DNA of 64,000 bases from Aporrectodea caliginosa. Lineage: Eukaryota; Annelida; Clitellata; Crassiclitellata; Lumbricidae. The stretch's first letter is position 1. Every line of letters begins with the position of its first letter. The position numbers were made by a program, and so were the translations under genes. A model generated the notes under the pieces. That model was given only the letters and a program-made list of their open reading frames with translations. It was not told the DNA's origin and ran no database searches. Below, piece after piece: positions 25,975 to 36,400 of this stretch. The stretch is taken from positions 175,001 to 239,000 of the forward strand of contig JACEVL010000949.1 of assembly GCA_020284085.1 (NCBI GenBank), given 5' to 3'.

Positions 25975-26515
25975 AAATGCATGTAAACCGCATATGTGTC
26001 CAAGCTAGACAGTCGATATATGCTCTGCGCATCATGACGACACATGGCCTTGCAGGACCATTGCTACATGATGTTGTGCGAATGACCACTGTGGCCCGTT
26101 TGTTATACGCGTCACCGGTATGGTGGCGTTTTGTGGGACAGCAGGAGCGCAATAGACTACAGTCCGTCATGGATAGCTAGTCTGGTCCGACCACGCTACC
26201 TACCAGAGGGTAACCCAACATTAGAACAGCTGTATAGAATGGCAGATGGGAACCTCTTTACTGCTGCCTTGGCGGACCCGGGCCATGCTCCGAACCCGCT
26301 CCTCCCTCATGTAAAGACACTCCCTTATTCCCTGCGTCCCAGGCCGCATGACCGAATTGTCCCGCGGGCTGACAACTTCATCGTTTTTCTCATTAAGTCT
26401 TAATGAGAAAAACGTTTTTAACAAGAATGCTTTATAATGTGTAAGTAATTTCATGTAAACCAAAGTGCGGTTATGCAGTTGGATAAATAAAGACTATGCT
26501 TACTTACTTTCGATT
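25975..26515 (+). mobile_element. LINE 3' fragment, RT C-terminal region (pseudogene)
   Basis: Plus-strand frames read ALRIMTTHGLAG, then RMTTVARLLYASPVWWRFVG with QQERNRLQSVMD. After a frame change comes RYLPEGNPTLEQLYRMADGN and then LRPRPHDRIVPRADNF. This is the typical C-terminal part of non-LTR reverse transcriptase proteins (the LLYASP.WW block and the final PR.DNF block). The frame is broken at about 26178. AATAAA at about 26485 and a CTTACTTACTT tail end the element. Confidence 0.85.
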
Positions 26516-26656
26516 CGAATGTAGACACTATAACTTAGCAGCACAAATAGGAATGGTTAAGAATATTGCTGGTTCCGACTTACCACAAACGGTCCCAGAA
26601 CTCCTATCCAATCGATTATATAACCACGCAATATATCATATATAATATGGATAAAT

Positions 26657-27005
26657 CTTCTGCGGCGGAAAATTCCGCCGCACAAGTAACATTTTCGACA
26701 CAATTCTGCGGCGGAAGCGCTTTGCGCATGCGCAACCTTCGGCATGCGCATTGTTCAAAATGCGGTATACTTCCTATAAATTGGCATCGTGAGGGTCGGT
26801 TAGGGTCAGGTTTGGCCTCGTGAGTGTCGGTTAGGGTCAGGTTAAGCGCTGTTGACGGTCGGTTAGGGTCAGTGTTAGGGTTAGAGTTGTTTTTAGATAA
26901 AATGTCCAAAATATTGGACATTTTATATTCATTTTATATTTTTATATTCTCCGCCGCAGAAGTAAATTTTCGCGGGTTGCGTGGCGGCATTTTCCGCCGC
27001 AGAAG
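26657..27005. mobile_element. MITE A with CTTCTGCGGCGG inverted ends and telomere-like core
   Basis: The ends are inverted copies of CTTCTGCGGCGGAAAAT followed by CCGCC, with second inward copies of TTCTGCGGCGGA. The core holds three repeats of GTCGGTTAGGGTCAG with extra TTAGGG steps. A second element with the same ends is at 41773-42090. Flanks carry similar ATATAATAT sequence on both sides, so the target duplication is uncertain. No coding capacity. Confidence 0.8.
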
Positions 27006-27120
27006 CACCACGCATATAATATAATAAGAACATAAATAGAAGCCTATAGACTTGTATGGCTTTTTAATCGAATTGCTGATAGAGTGATACTGCAAAATGT
27101 TTTCCCACTTGGTTTTTCAG

Positions 27121-27224
27121 AAATGCAGTATGTAAAAGACAAGGCCACAGAGACCCTAACCAACACGGACGATACGTTGGAAGCAGCCATAAACAACAAA
27201 GTCGAGCTCCAAGAAGACAACTGA
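27121..27224 (+). CDS. Candidate terminal exon of an unidentified gene
   Basis: A pyrimidine-rich acceptor (TTGGTTTTTCAG) is followed by 34 open codons. These encode a charged, helical-looking end (MQYVKDKATETLTNTDDTLE, then AAINNKVELQEDN) and a TGA. A polyadenylation signal AATAAA lies at 27269-27274, about 45 nt after the stop. I cannot name the protein. No partner exon was recognised upstream, where MITE A, a LINE and the satellite lie, so this may be a stranded exon, a pseudogene piece or chance. Confidence 0.3.
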
Positions 27225-27599
27225 ACTGGGGGAGGGAGAGTAAACGTCTTTAAGCTGGTATAGTTTCTAATAAAAAGTCAAAAAGAATTTATTCTAGTAG
27301 CACTATCGTTTCCTGAGCAAATCAATTAATACACAGTGCAAATAAACACCTACATGTATCTACCTATGAGTGGCGTTATTTACTAAATGATATAATATGG
27401 GCTTATCTGATCCTTCAGTTAACTTCAGTCTTGCTTCAACGGCACCGCAGTTAGGTTCGTAGAGAATCGTAGAAACTAGTTTCAGTGAAGGAACAGGTTC
27501 CTTCGATAGGTATGTATTTCGGCGAAGGTGAGTCTTCTTCTGAAGCGACGCGGCGAAGGCATAAATTCGTAGCGATGCCTCATGCTCCAAACACCTCTT

Positions 27600-28241
27600 C
27601 AAACGTCTAAGTTGCTATTGAATAGGATCGTCACGACAACCAACAACAAGCCGGCATCAGACAAAATCGTATCGCTTGCTTTAGAGTTGCTGTACGATGT
27701 CTAAACAATCCTTCGTAAACGTCCGCAGTTCAAATCAACCACACGCAGAAACGATGACAACTCAACCGTTCTACGCTTCCAAGTAGACATTCGAAAGGAT
27801 CGCTCGCCAACGTCTTTCACGCTAACGACTACTTCCAGATTCTATTAAAAGTCCACCACAACGATGTTATCATCCCTCGCAAGTTGCATAGTCATCCCGA
27901 ACTTTGAAACAGACGATTCATCTACCGAAAACGTCGTTCAACATCACATGAACGTCGCAAATCGACCGACTCCCTTGAACCATTTCGGTGAACCATTTGT
28001 CGTGACACCCTATTCAATGTCTCTTACGTCGTCAATGGTAACGCTTCAGTTAATTCATATTACGTCACGTTGCCGTTGCATCAGGTTTAACGGTTCATAT
28101 GGCAGTTAATTGCGTTTTATATTGAAGCCACTCAACAATTAACTAACACCACTCGTAATTAACTATCTTATTCTAACCCTATAGATTAATTAATTAATTA
28201 AGTATGCTAACAATAGATTTGATAAGTTATATATCGCTACA
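27600..28241 (-). mobile_element. LTR related to the gypsy element at 63781, inverted; solo or truncated
   Basis: On the minus strand from 28241 the sequence begins TGTAGCGATATATAACTTAT and stays collinear, at roughly 80 percent by eye, with the plus-strand LTR starting at 63781. The match covers the (TTAA)n block, GATAAGATAGT, ATTAACTGCC, GAACCGTTAAA and GCGTTACC followed by TGACGACGTAA. The left limit is not resolved because the reference LTR is cut by the window end. No internal pol sequence flanks it. Confidence 0.75.
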
Positions 28242-28305
28242 AGATCAACGAAAGAACATTAAGGGACAGCTGCATCGGATTGGATGAGTTTTGCGTCGGC
28301 ATAAC

Positions 28306-28307
28306 AT

Positions 28308-28342
<35 letters not shown>
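28306..28342. repeat. (ATA)n microsatellite, tail of the adjacent SINE
   Basis: A run of about 12 ATA triplets directly abuts the 3' side (minus sense) of the tRNA-like element at 28343-28552, as expected for a SINE tail. Confidence 0.85.
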
Positions 28343-28343
<1 letters not shown>

Positions 28344-28552
28344 CTTTTTCTTTATTAAGCGCCTGACAAACGCACTGCGCTGTACATTTACATGTTATGC
28401 AATTGAAATCTTAACTACTAACAGAACAGACAGCCATGTAATACAACGGCGCTAATAGCAGCCTACAAAGCAAATCCGCCCAACGGGGGCTCGAACTCGG
28501 TACCTCTCGATCTCTGTGCCAGCTGTTATCCAAAGCGCCACGGGCCCCCCCG
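28343..28552 (-). mobile_element. tRNA-derived SINE
   Basis: The minus strand starts GGGGGGCCCGTGGCGCTTTG and carries a B-box-like GAGTTCGAGCC, the hallmark of a tRNA-derived pol III promoter. It ends with a GCGCTTAATAAAG tail and (TAT)n. On the plus strand it is followed by about 39 bp (28553-28594) that duplicate LTR sequence from 28056-28094. Confidence 0.7.
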
Positions 28553-28595
28553 TTCATATTACGTCACGTTGCCGTTGCATCAGGTTTAACCTATG
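28553..28595. repeat. Short duplicate of LTR sequence
   Basis: TTCATATTACGTCACGTTGC and the following CGTTGCATCAGGTTTAAC repeat the LTR stretch at about 28057-28094 almost exactly. It is either a second LTR fragment or a local duplication. Confidence 0.7.
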
Positions 28596-28652
28596 TTCAT
28601 TGGTTCAGTATTTTTCGTTTTTTTAGTATTTTTATTGTTTGTCAGTCTGATG

Positions 28653-28736
<84 letters not shown>

Positions 28737-28740
28737 TATT
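28653..28740. repeat. (TTA)n microsatellite
   Basis: About 27 TTA triplets followed by a T-rich stretch. Confidence 0.95.
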
Positions 28741-28756
28741 TATTTTATTTTTTTTG

Positions 28757-28879
28757 GGATACTTAGATGATCTGACATTGGGTGGTAGTAAGGAGACAGT
28801 GGCCGCCGATGTCCATCTGATTGCGCAGGAAGCAAAGAACCTGGGTTTGCTATTAAACCGCAGCAAATGCGAAATCTAA
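28757..28879 (+). pseudogene. LINE reverse transcriptase palm fragment (YLDD)
   Basis: The frame reads GYLDDLTLGGSKETVAADVH, then LIAQEAKNLGLLLNRSKCEI, then a stop. YLDD is the catalytic motif of non-LTR reverse transcriptases. The spacing to LGL.LN..KCEI is that of the palm-to-thumb segment in LINE pol proteins. It is an isolated fragment of about 40 codons next to a TTA microsatellite, with no other RT blocks nearby. Confidence 0.8.
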
Positions 28880-29042
28880 TCAACTCAGTTACTATGAATT
28901 GAATAGGCTACAACGGCCACACATTGTCGTCGGCGAGATAGAGGAGTCTTTTATGCCGAGGATAATTCTCTCGACAACTATGGCTGTCTGTCAGTTACTA
29001 GCTAAAGGGACTGCTCTTATTTCTTTCTTATGGCATTGATCA

Positions 29043-29121
29043 GTATTCCGCATCTTCAGGCATGTTCGTGTAGCGTTGAATGAAACAACGCTACACGAAT
29101 ATGCCTGAAGATGCGGAATAC
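29043..29121. repeat. Near-perfect 36-bp inverted repeat with 7-nt loop
   Basis: Arms 29043-29078 and 29086-29121 (from GTATTCCGCATCTTCAGGCA to GTAGCGTTG and its complement) pair with a single G/A difference around loop AATGAAA. It could be a foldback or a hairpin RNA gene. Confidence 0.9.
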
Positions 29122-29136
29122 TCATCAAAATACTGA

Positions 29137-29140
<4 letters not shown>

Positions 29141-29225
<85 letters not shown>
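29141..29225. repeat. (CT)n microsatellite
   Basis: About 42 uninterrupted CT dinucleotides. The Ser/Leu and Arg/Glu frames across it are artefacts. Confidence 0.97.
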
Positions 29226-29227
<2 letters not shown>

Positions 29228-30240
29228 CGTCAGTCGTGCGCCAGCGATGATGCCTCAACAAGTCGTCTCCAAATCGCTCTATCACATGGTCACTCCTAAA
29301 CATTTTGCCAACTTTCTAAGAGACATTGTTAAGATCGGGATAAGACAAATCCTACCGGGCATACGGCAATTTCAGGTTCTTACACCACCGACCCATGGGT
29401 GAATTGAATCTTACTGCACCAAATGCGGATTGAAATGGCGTACAGCGTATTCCTTCCTTTCGACCGGAACGTACGTCATCGGTGCATGACAGCCTTAACG
29501 GCGGATATTCGATGGCAATGGGTGATGATGAGAGGAAGTGACCATGGTTGGGTAGGAGTGGGGAGATTAAGTGGATCAAGGCTGGCTGTTGTCAGAGTAA
29601 ATCACGATAATTATATTACTATTCCAACATCTGCGTCAGTGCTGCGTGTTTTTAAAACCGCAGAGTTATATTAATATCTGTGGCTGTCGCTGCAATTATA
29701 GCAATCGTACAAAAAGATGCAATGAACTAATCGCCCTGATTGTTTATTATATCATATTGCCTGTGTTGTCTTGCATTGCTGTCTGTTTTTTTCCAGTACA
29801 TTCTCTTTGAATCTGTTTAATTCATTGTGTGCATACAGTTTCGCCAACTCCAGTGACACACTTTCAGAGAGCATCTTCTAGAAATTTTTATAAATATCTG
29901 CGTTTCTTTCTGTTTATTTTAATTGCATAATACCTCAGGAAATAAAACTAATTTCTGGAGACTATCGATGACACTTGAAACAGCTAATACTGATTCGTTT
30001 CTGGCAAGGAAAAGTCTCACGAAGAGCAACGACTTTGAAACGCTGAACGTTTAGTAAGAGGTTTTGAAACACCTGGCTCGCTTAAGCTACATCCCCGGAA
30101 ATGAGACTGATAAGCTGCGTGCAAAATCTATGATGAACGCTTAACCGATACTATTGACGGAACCGAGGGTTATAGACTAAGCGAACGAAATTATATGTTG
30201 TAAGGAGTTGTCCAGTTACTGTTTAACGACGCTGTGTCAT
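29226..30240. other. Intergenic DNA, nothing recognised
   Basis: No exon or known repeat recognised. Short frames at 29352-29674 overlap on opposite strands and carry no domain. Confidence 0.4.
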
Positions 30241-30483
30241 AAATAAGACATCACAATACAACACAATACAACTGTATTTGATATCGCCCTTCTTCCAAAG
30301 GTGGCCCAAAGCTCAGAAGTGCACACGCCTCGGCGGCGCAGATGCAATTATATTGCAGAGCAATTACTGTGCGCGAAGGTCTTGCTCACGGTACCTTACA
30401 CAGTAACCGTCCCGGACGAGGATCGAACCCGTACTCTCCGCGTTACAGGTCAACCGCTCTAACCAGTCGGCCACCGTGCCACA
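30241..30483 (-). mobile_element. tRNA-derived SINE
   Basis: On the minus strand the head reads TGGCACGGTGGCCGACTGGT then TAGAGCGGTTG (A box) and, about 40 nt on, GGGTTCGATCCTCG (B box). The body follows and ends in a GATATCAAATACAG tail with (TTGTA)n. A truncated copy of the same family is at about 47475-47585. Confidence 0.85.
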
Positions 30484-30864
30484 CTATATCTAGGCTTGGA
30501 GTATTAGTTTCAGTTTAACGACACTGTGTGATAACAAAGATCATTAGCGTCGCCCTCCTCCTTTATCCAGGCTTGGACTGGCACGCCAGAAAGCGAACAG
30601 TGGCGGAGTTACAAGGAGTGGGCTGCATTTGACGTTAATAGCCGCTGCCGTGATGAACTGCTGGAGTTGTTGGCGTGCAGAATTAGTCAAGGCGTCTGTC
30701 GTGGTGCATGGCATTCCGTATTAGACTGACGAGACTGCGCCTTGAGTGTCAGTTAATCAACAGGAGTCCTTCCAACAGTTCGATTTTTATTACTTACTAT
30801 TATTATTTTATTACTCTGGAAGAATAAAAAATTAATGTTTGACTGAACGACAGCGAGTGCATGA

Positions 30865-30935
30865 TAGTCTAGTGGATGTAGTGGTTAGGGTGCTGGACTG
30901 TCAATTGCGAAGTCTGCTGCAATAATACTACCCGC
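30865..30935 (+). mobile_element. Degenerate tRNA-like SINE head
   Basis: TAGTGGTTAGGGTGCTGGAC resembles a tRNA A-box region and is shared with the copies at 32690 and 49230. The B box is decayed. Confidence 0.5.
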
Positions 30936-30999
30936 ATCGAACGCGTCTATAAATTGCGTAACTGACTGTATAGGCCCCTACGCTGTCGGCTGGAAGATC

Positions 31000-32180
31000 A
31001 GACGGCGCGTAAAGGAACTGCTCGAGTGCTCGACCGTCCTCATAATGTCTTGGCCATGAAAGCCTACGTCTTTCACTTTGCGCCCATGAAGTGTGCCTCT
31101 CAGAGTATGTTTAAGAGATCGTACTTTCATCACTAAGCTCCCCAGTTGGGTTCACAGCACAGCCATTCTCGGCAATGATCTATAAGAACACCTGTTTTGA
31201 AAACTGCATTAAAAGTGAGACTTCTACAGAGCAATATTTGCTCAGAAGGGTGACTTTCGGGATACCTAAAACCAACACTCCAACCTAAGCTTCTCAGCGA
31301 AGATTGGGCAGCTTAAGCTTGCTCCAGAAGATTGAATATTTCCAGGACGCTTGGCGATTCAGACATGCAATTAACTTGAGGGTCGGAGAGTGGTCAAGCT
31401 GACCCACCGCGTCAACAGTTTTATTACGAATGGGATTGAGTTTCTGGCATGGGGTCGTGTATCATAAGGTCACAGAAAGATGTTTATTATTTCACTTTGT
31501 TTTCGAGACGCTGTTTATGAATCTGTATAGAGGCCAGCGATAGAGACGGACAAATAGGCAGATTTCTCATTTCAGCGCTATATTTTGGTCTAGTTTCATA
31601 CATCAACAGATTATTAAAAGCGCCGAATGTAATAATCCATCGGTACAGAATTAAGTAAGAAATGTAGGTCTGCTGAGCATAACGCTATATAAATATAACG
31701 TATTAACCATGTAAACACAAACTTGGATTCGCTTGTAAAGCAAATGGCCTTGTAAATCTATAAATAAACATGCATGTTTGCAAGCGTCCGATTTAGTTTC
31801 ATGCTGGCAGATAGGTAGAAATTGATAGGAATGTATGCGTGTTTACAAGAGTCCATATGTCATATTCAGGCCCTGTTTATTGTTTCGTCTGGGTACCTCG
31901 TTAATCCGTCTGGTCCCCTTATATCGGTATCATCAAACGCCGATCTCGCAGTTAATCAGCTCTTAGACTTAGCCTCTAATTAGCCTAGAGTTCAGATTGC
32001 TGTTGACGATAATATTTCTGATGACCAGGTGCTCCCTCTGCCACATCCTCTCCCTCATATAGGTCCTATTTGTTTTCGTTATATAATAATTATCATCGTT
32101 TAATAGAACAGACTGACAAACCGCATAATAGAAAGGCAGTTGACAAATATATATACGAGGTACAGTTGCTGATGGGTACT
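31000..32180. other. Intergenic DNA, nothing recognised
   Basis: No supported gene, RNA or transposon was found. Confidence 0.35.
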
Positions 32181-32189
32181 TTACCGTTC

Positions 32190-32590
32190 GTTGCCTGCTT
32201 CTTCTCCTCCTTTTCCTCTCCTCCTTTTCCTTCTCCTCCTCCTCTTTTCTTCGTCTGTCTCTTTCCTCCTCATCCTCTTCTTTAGATTTTTCTTCTTCTC
32301 TTCCTCCTAGTCTTCTTTTCCTCTTCTTCTCATCTCCTCCTCCTCTTTTTCCTCTCCTCCTCCTCTCCTCCTCCTTTTCCTCCTCTCTCCTCCTCCTCTT
32401 TTTTCCTCTCCTCCTCCTCCTCCTCTTTTTCCTCTCCTCCTCCTCTCCTCCTCCTCCTCTTTTCTTCGTCTGTCTTTTCCCTCCTCGTCCTCTTCTTTAT
32501 ATATTTCTTCTACTCTTCCTCTTAGTCTTCTTTTCCTCTTCGTCTCCTCCTCTTCTCCTTCTCTTTTTCCTCTTCTAATTCTCCTCCAAA
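32190..32590. repeat. Polypyrimidine tract, about 400 bp
   Basis: Nearly pure C/T on the plus strand, made of CTC, CCT and TTC blocks with a few purine interruptions such as TCGTCTGTC. Two related halves repeat a CTTCGTCTGTCT-like sequence at about 32250 and 32465. The Glu/Arg/Lys-rich minus frame (32307-32618) is simple-sequence translation. Confidence 0.9.
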
Positions 32591-32684
32591 GAACTAAGTC
32601 TCCCCTCAAAATCTTCACATTCGGAATCCTATAAATCGGTGCAACGTAAACCAGCCCCCAGTTGGCATTCTCCTCAACATCCTG

Positions 32685-32765
32685 CTTGTCTAGTGGTTCG
32701 AGTGCTGGACTGTCAACCGAGATGTTAGGAGTTCAACTTCCCCGCCAGGGCAATAATTTATTTCG
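32685..32765 (+). mobile_element. tRNA-derived SINE head
   Basis: TTGTCTAGTGGTTCGAGTGC is an A-box region, and a degenerate B box AGTTCAACTTCC follows about 35 nt later. Related to 30865 and 49215. Confidence 0.6.
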
Positions 32766-32896
32766 AGATTTCTGCCCCCCCCCTGCACCGTCTAACATTC
32801 TACCAGATTATTTACTTTAGGCCTACTTTTAACTGATTTGCTTTGCAACATGTGAATAGGCCTACGTGTTAACAAGACTGTTTAGTTTTAGGCATA

Positions 32897-33106
32897 TCAT
32901 GGTGCAGGGCTTTTTAGCGTGCAGTTCTACACAAAATGTGCAGTTCTAAATCAATTTGTGCAACTGTAAAAGCATTTTTGTGCAGTGAAAAATTGCTAAA
33001 AAAGGTCATCGTCATCCAATTGGGAAAAATTTACCATGGGTTTTTGAAAAAGAGAGAAGAGGTTGTGCAGTTCTAAAAATTCCTTTAAAAAAGCCCTGTC
33101 ATGGTG
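32897..33106. mobile_element. hAT-type MITE (32905-33098) with 8-bp TSD
   Basis: A 194-bp element with ends CAGGGCTTTTTAG and AAAAAAGCCCTG, flanked by perfect 8-bp duplications TCATGGTG at 32897-32904 and 33099-33106. Internal motifs GTGCAGTTCTA recur near both ends. No coding capacity. Confidence 0.92.
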
Positions 33107-34150
33107 GTATGAGATTAAATTGCGATTAGTATTAACGCTGTTGGTATGACCGCTGAGCAGCAGGTGCAATACTACACGGGACATGATGATCAGCAATAAT
33201 TACTGGTGATGTTAATTAATAGTAGCCTTTGTGTATGTAAGTTGTGAAGCGGTGTGTCTTCCTGCTTGATAAATAAACGAATATATCATCATCATCAATT
33301 CAAATAACATTCGTCTGAAACGTTACAGCGATTTATGTATTGTTTCAGTAAACACGAATGGTCATTTTCGCATAGGATATTTATTTTAATCTGAAGTCCC
33401 ACACCTGGAGATGAAACCGTGTAGGGCCTATCATCTGTTTATGCGCCGCCCAGACAGCCACCTTGTTTTGAGCATAAATACGATCCTTGTTGCTGTCAAC
33501 AAGAATGTCAGCCAGCACACAGGTTTGATAAAATTAATTATCAGAAGAACAACAGAATTATAATGTAAGCTGCAATACAAATGGAGCCTTAGAACAACTA
33601 ATTTGGTCGAAGGTTGGGATTTACAGCATACAAGCTACTTTTCCATTGCCAACATTGCATGCTTTAGACGATCATGCAAGATAACCGTAATCGTTAACTT
33701 AAAATTTCTAAAGCATCACGTGAAAGCTGAGTGCAGGCATCAGATTAATCACGAAAGCTGAAGGCTTTAAAAGAAAGACGTGCACTTGCAAACGACTCAG
33801 TAGAAGTCATTGCTGCTGTTCAACTTCCAAGAGATAGGCTATTGGGTTATGAAAGAAAAGCAAACGAGGATAACTAAAGGTTACTCTTCCTTCAAAATAA
33901 TAAGTTAGGCCTACGTGCATAGTATTGCTTTAATCTCGGGCTAGCATTGGTCCATAGGCTACATAGCCTGATAATAATTTTCGTTTCTGCAATAAACCGG
34001 TTGGGGACCTTAAATGCATGGCGTGGCACACATTCAAACTGGCAGCCATCAATCAATCAACGAATATTCTTTTATTCGTTAATGCAAGCTGTCAGACGCA
34101 ACTTGTTAGAGACAGAAATGTCTAATATCACATTGGAAGTCCAGATTCTT
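33107..34150. other. Intergenic DNA, nothing recognised
   Basis: Only short unsupported frames. A TAAATAAACGAATATATCATC-like tail near 33270 may be an old retroelement end. Confidence 0.35.
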
Positions 34151-34179
34151 ACCAGCTAATGTTGGTAAGAAGATGGTCA

Positions 34180-34455
34180 CCCATCTGGTTTATTAGGACT
34201 AAGGGCGAGCTATTGGTCCCTCGGGCCCGCTCCTCGGTCAGACAGCGTCGAGCCTTCTCGGTTGTTGGCCCCCTCCACTTTGGAATATACTCTCCCTTGC
34301 ATTACGCTTACTGCCCCGGAATAATTTGCCTGCTTTCTACCAACTGCTAAAGTCCTTTCTGTTTGGCCGTGGCTGGGCTGGGAGCGCCTCTGAGTAGGCT
34401 TCTTGAAGAGGCGCTATATAAATCTCCGGAATGAATGAATGAATGAATGAATAAT
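34180..34455 (+). mobile_element. LINE 3' end, degenerate, with (GAAT)n tail
   Basis: Frames contain LLVPRARSSVRQRRAFSVVG, the same protein block as at 24673-25025. The family tail follows: GGGAGCGCCTCTGAGTAGGC, TTCTTGAAGAGGCGCTATAT, then AAATC and repeated GAAT. Coding capacity is broken by frameshifts. Confidence 0.8.
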
Positions 34456-34694
34456 GAGCGAAGGAGATAACAAAAATAAGACAATGTCAAAATACATCCT
34501 TTTTTAAGGACTCGTGAGATAAAATTGCAATCGTCTTTGGGTGGGAGAGTAAAGCTATGTGGCCTAGTGGCAGTGCTGAGGTGATAGCCGTGGTGAAAGA
34601 TCTCACCCTACTATTTCATTGACGAATGAGAAGCGTCGAGACCATAAAATAATAACAAATTAATGACTGCCGCTCTACAAAAACGTGTATAATG

Positions 34695-34859
34695 TTACAG
34701 GCAATTTGTAAAATCAGGGATTTTGTAAAAATGCCTGAAATTTGTAGGCAATTTGTAAAATCCCAATTCACTCAGGCACTAAGTGAATTGGGGATTCTAC
34801 AAATTGCCTACAAATTTCATGCATTTCACAAAATCCCTGATTTTACAGATTGCCTGTAA
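34695..34859. mobile_element. Foldback MITE, almost fully palindromic
   Basis: 165 bp whose two halves are reverse complements over about 78 bp each (TTACAGGCAATTTGTAAAAT and its complement at the right end), with a short centre at about 34774-34780. The termini TTACAGG and CCTGTAA cannot be separated from a TA or TTA target duplication. A few mismatches show it is not a recent insertion. Confidence 0.85.
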
Positions 34860-35239
34860 GGCTGTAACATATATACACCGACCGGTCGCCGTCATACACT
34901 TCACTCCAATTCACACTTACACAGTTCCACTGACAACGTCGTTACTTAGATACAGAAGAGATAGAGCTGGAGAGGTGACATTCCTGTCTACAGACAGGAA
35001 TGCCTGTTGCACGCAGGACTATATAATGACCCTTTAATTACCACCGTTAATTGGCTTGTCTTTTTCTCAGAAGTGTGAAAAGAGTCTGCCTGTTCGGGGA
35101 TACCGAAATAATACTCCGGCCATGGCCTGTAGCACGCAGGACTAATGACTCATTAATTACCACCGTTAATTGGACCACTTGACGGGAACAGATGCATCGG
35201 TCCATGACCGTATTGCACTCAGTTTTTCCACTAGTAGCA

Positions 35240-36400
35240 AACTACAATTCTCGACTCCACAGAATAAATGTTTCGCAAAAAAGTCGTTAGATTAATAGCT
35301 GGCTCCCCTGTAATTCTCACACGAAGCAATTATTCATGCAGCTCGGGATTTTAACCTTCGCAGGACGAAGACATTTTACGATACACGGAGGACGAAGAGG
35401 GGTAATTTTTTACCCCAAAGCAATTTTTAATATCTCAGCTCATAGGTAAGGTACAATAAAAAATGAAGTATCAATTCTAATAGTTCTAAGGTCAAGGAAT
35501 CGATCTATCCTAGTGAGAATAGTCTGTTAATACCACTTTCCAAGATGGCGCCAAGATGGCCGCCAAAACACAGAAATATGCATATTTCCGCTCATAGGTA
35601 TGCTACAATGACAAATGAACCCTCAAATTTCATAGTTCCGAGGTCATTTATCGTAGTGAGAATAGTCTGTCAATACCACTTTCCATCTTGGAAAGTGCAC
35701 TCATAAAATTATTGCAACTATTGAAATCGAATTCCACGGTAGATTCAGTACTTTATTTCTGATTACAGGTTACTTATGAAAAATATCTTTGAAAAATGCA
35801 TATTCACCATGAACGAATAATTAACGACGTCGAGGACAACAAGGGGTACTTTTTTTTTTTTGTTACCTAAAAAAGACACTTTGAACTCAAAAATCTTCTT
35901 CCCACAACATGACATTTTCCTGGTTTTGGTGTCAGAATATGTTGTATCAGGTCAGGTTTTTGAGAAACACATGGAACGTCAAGATTTTAACTGCCAACGG
36001 TTGCTCCGCAATCAGCATTCAAACACCCCTGGGGTAATTATTTACCCCTCTCCGTCCTGCGAAGGTTAAAAGTTGCACTGTTCAAACAACTGCAGATTAA
36101 TGAATTCATGCATCGATATACTTGCAACACATTGCCCAGCTCCCATGCCAACTTCTATAGCCTAACCTCGGACATTCACTCACTTAACACAAGAATCTTA
36201 GCTTCATACAGAAGTGACTTTTACTTAGAGAACTGACAGTCGCTTTTCTCGAAAACCTGTGTTGGTCCAGAGGAATGGAACTGAATACCCCAAGACCTCC
36301 GCAGTATCTCAAATTTAAAGCTATCTGAACATCAGTTACGCCTATTGATAATTCATCAGATTAGTTGGGTTCTAACTTCTAACCTAACCCCCCCGCCATT
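35240..36400 (+). pseudogene. LINE RT C-terminal remnant interrupted by a piggyBac-like MITE
   Basis: Left part (about 35265-35350) reads RKKVVRLIAGS, then in a shifted frame HTKQLFMQLGIL. After the inserted element the right part (from 36066) continues LQINEFMHRYTCNTLP, then SSHANFYSLTSDIH and degenerate TNTRK and GPEEWN-like blocks. These are the conserved C-terminal blocks of a LINE pol. The two halves are in frame with one another when the insertion plus one TTAA is left out. Confidence 0.8.
35351..36069. mobile_element. piggyBac-like MITE flanked by TTAA
   Basis: TTAA at 35351-35354 and 36066-36069 flanks 13-bp perfect inverted repeats CCTTCGCAGGACG (35355-35367) and CGTCCTGCGAAGG (36053-36065). 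Subterminal inverted GGGGTAA and TTACCCC motifs lie just inside. The 711-bp interior contains two diverged direct repeats (CTCATAGGTA through AATACCACTTTCC). No transposase is encoded. Confidence 0.9.

Noticed and set aside
28343..28552. Functional tRNA genes at the tRNA-like sequences (also 30241, 48345, 49212)
   Set aside because: A and B boxes are present, but no full cloverleaf with a sound anticodon arm and acceptor stem could be drawn, and retroposon tails follow. They are SINEs.
32307..32618. Arg/Glu/Lys-rich protein on the minus strand
   Set aside because: Purine-only codons from the polypyrimidine tract.
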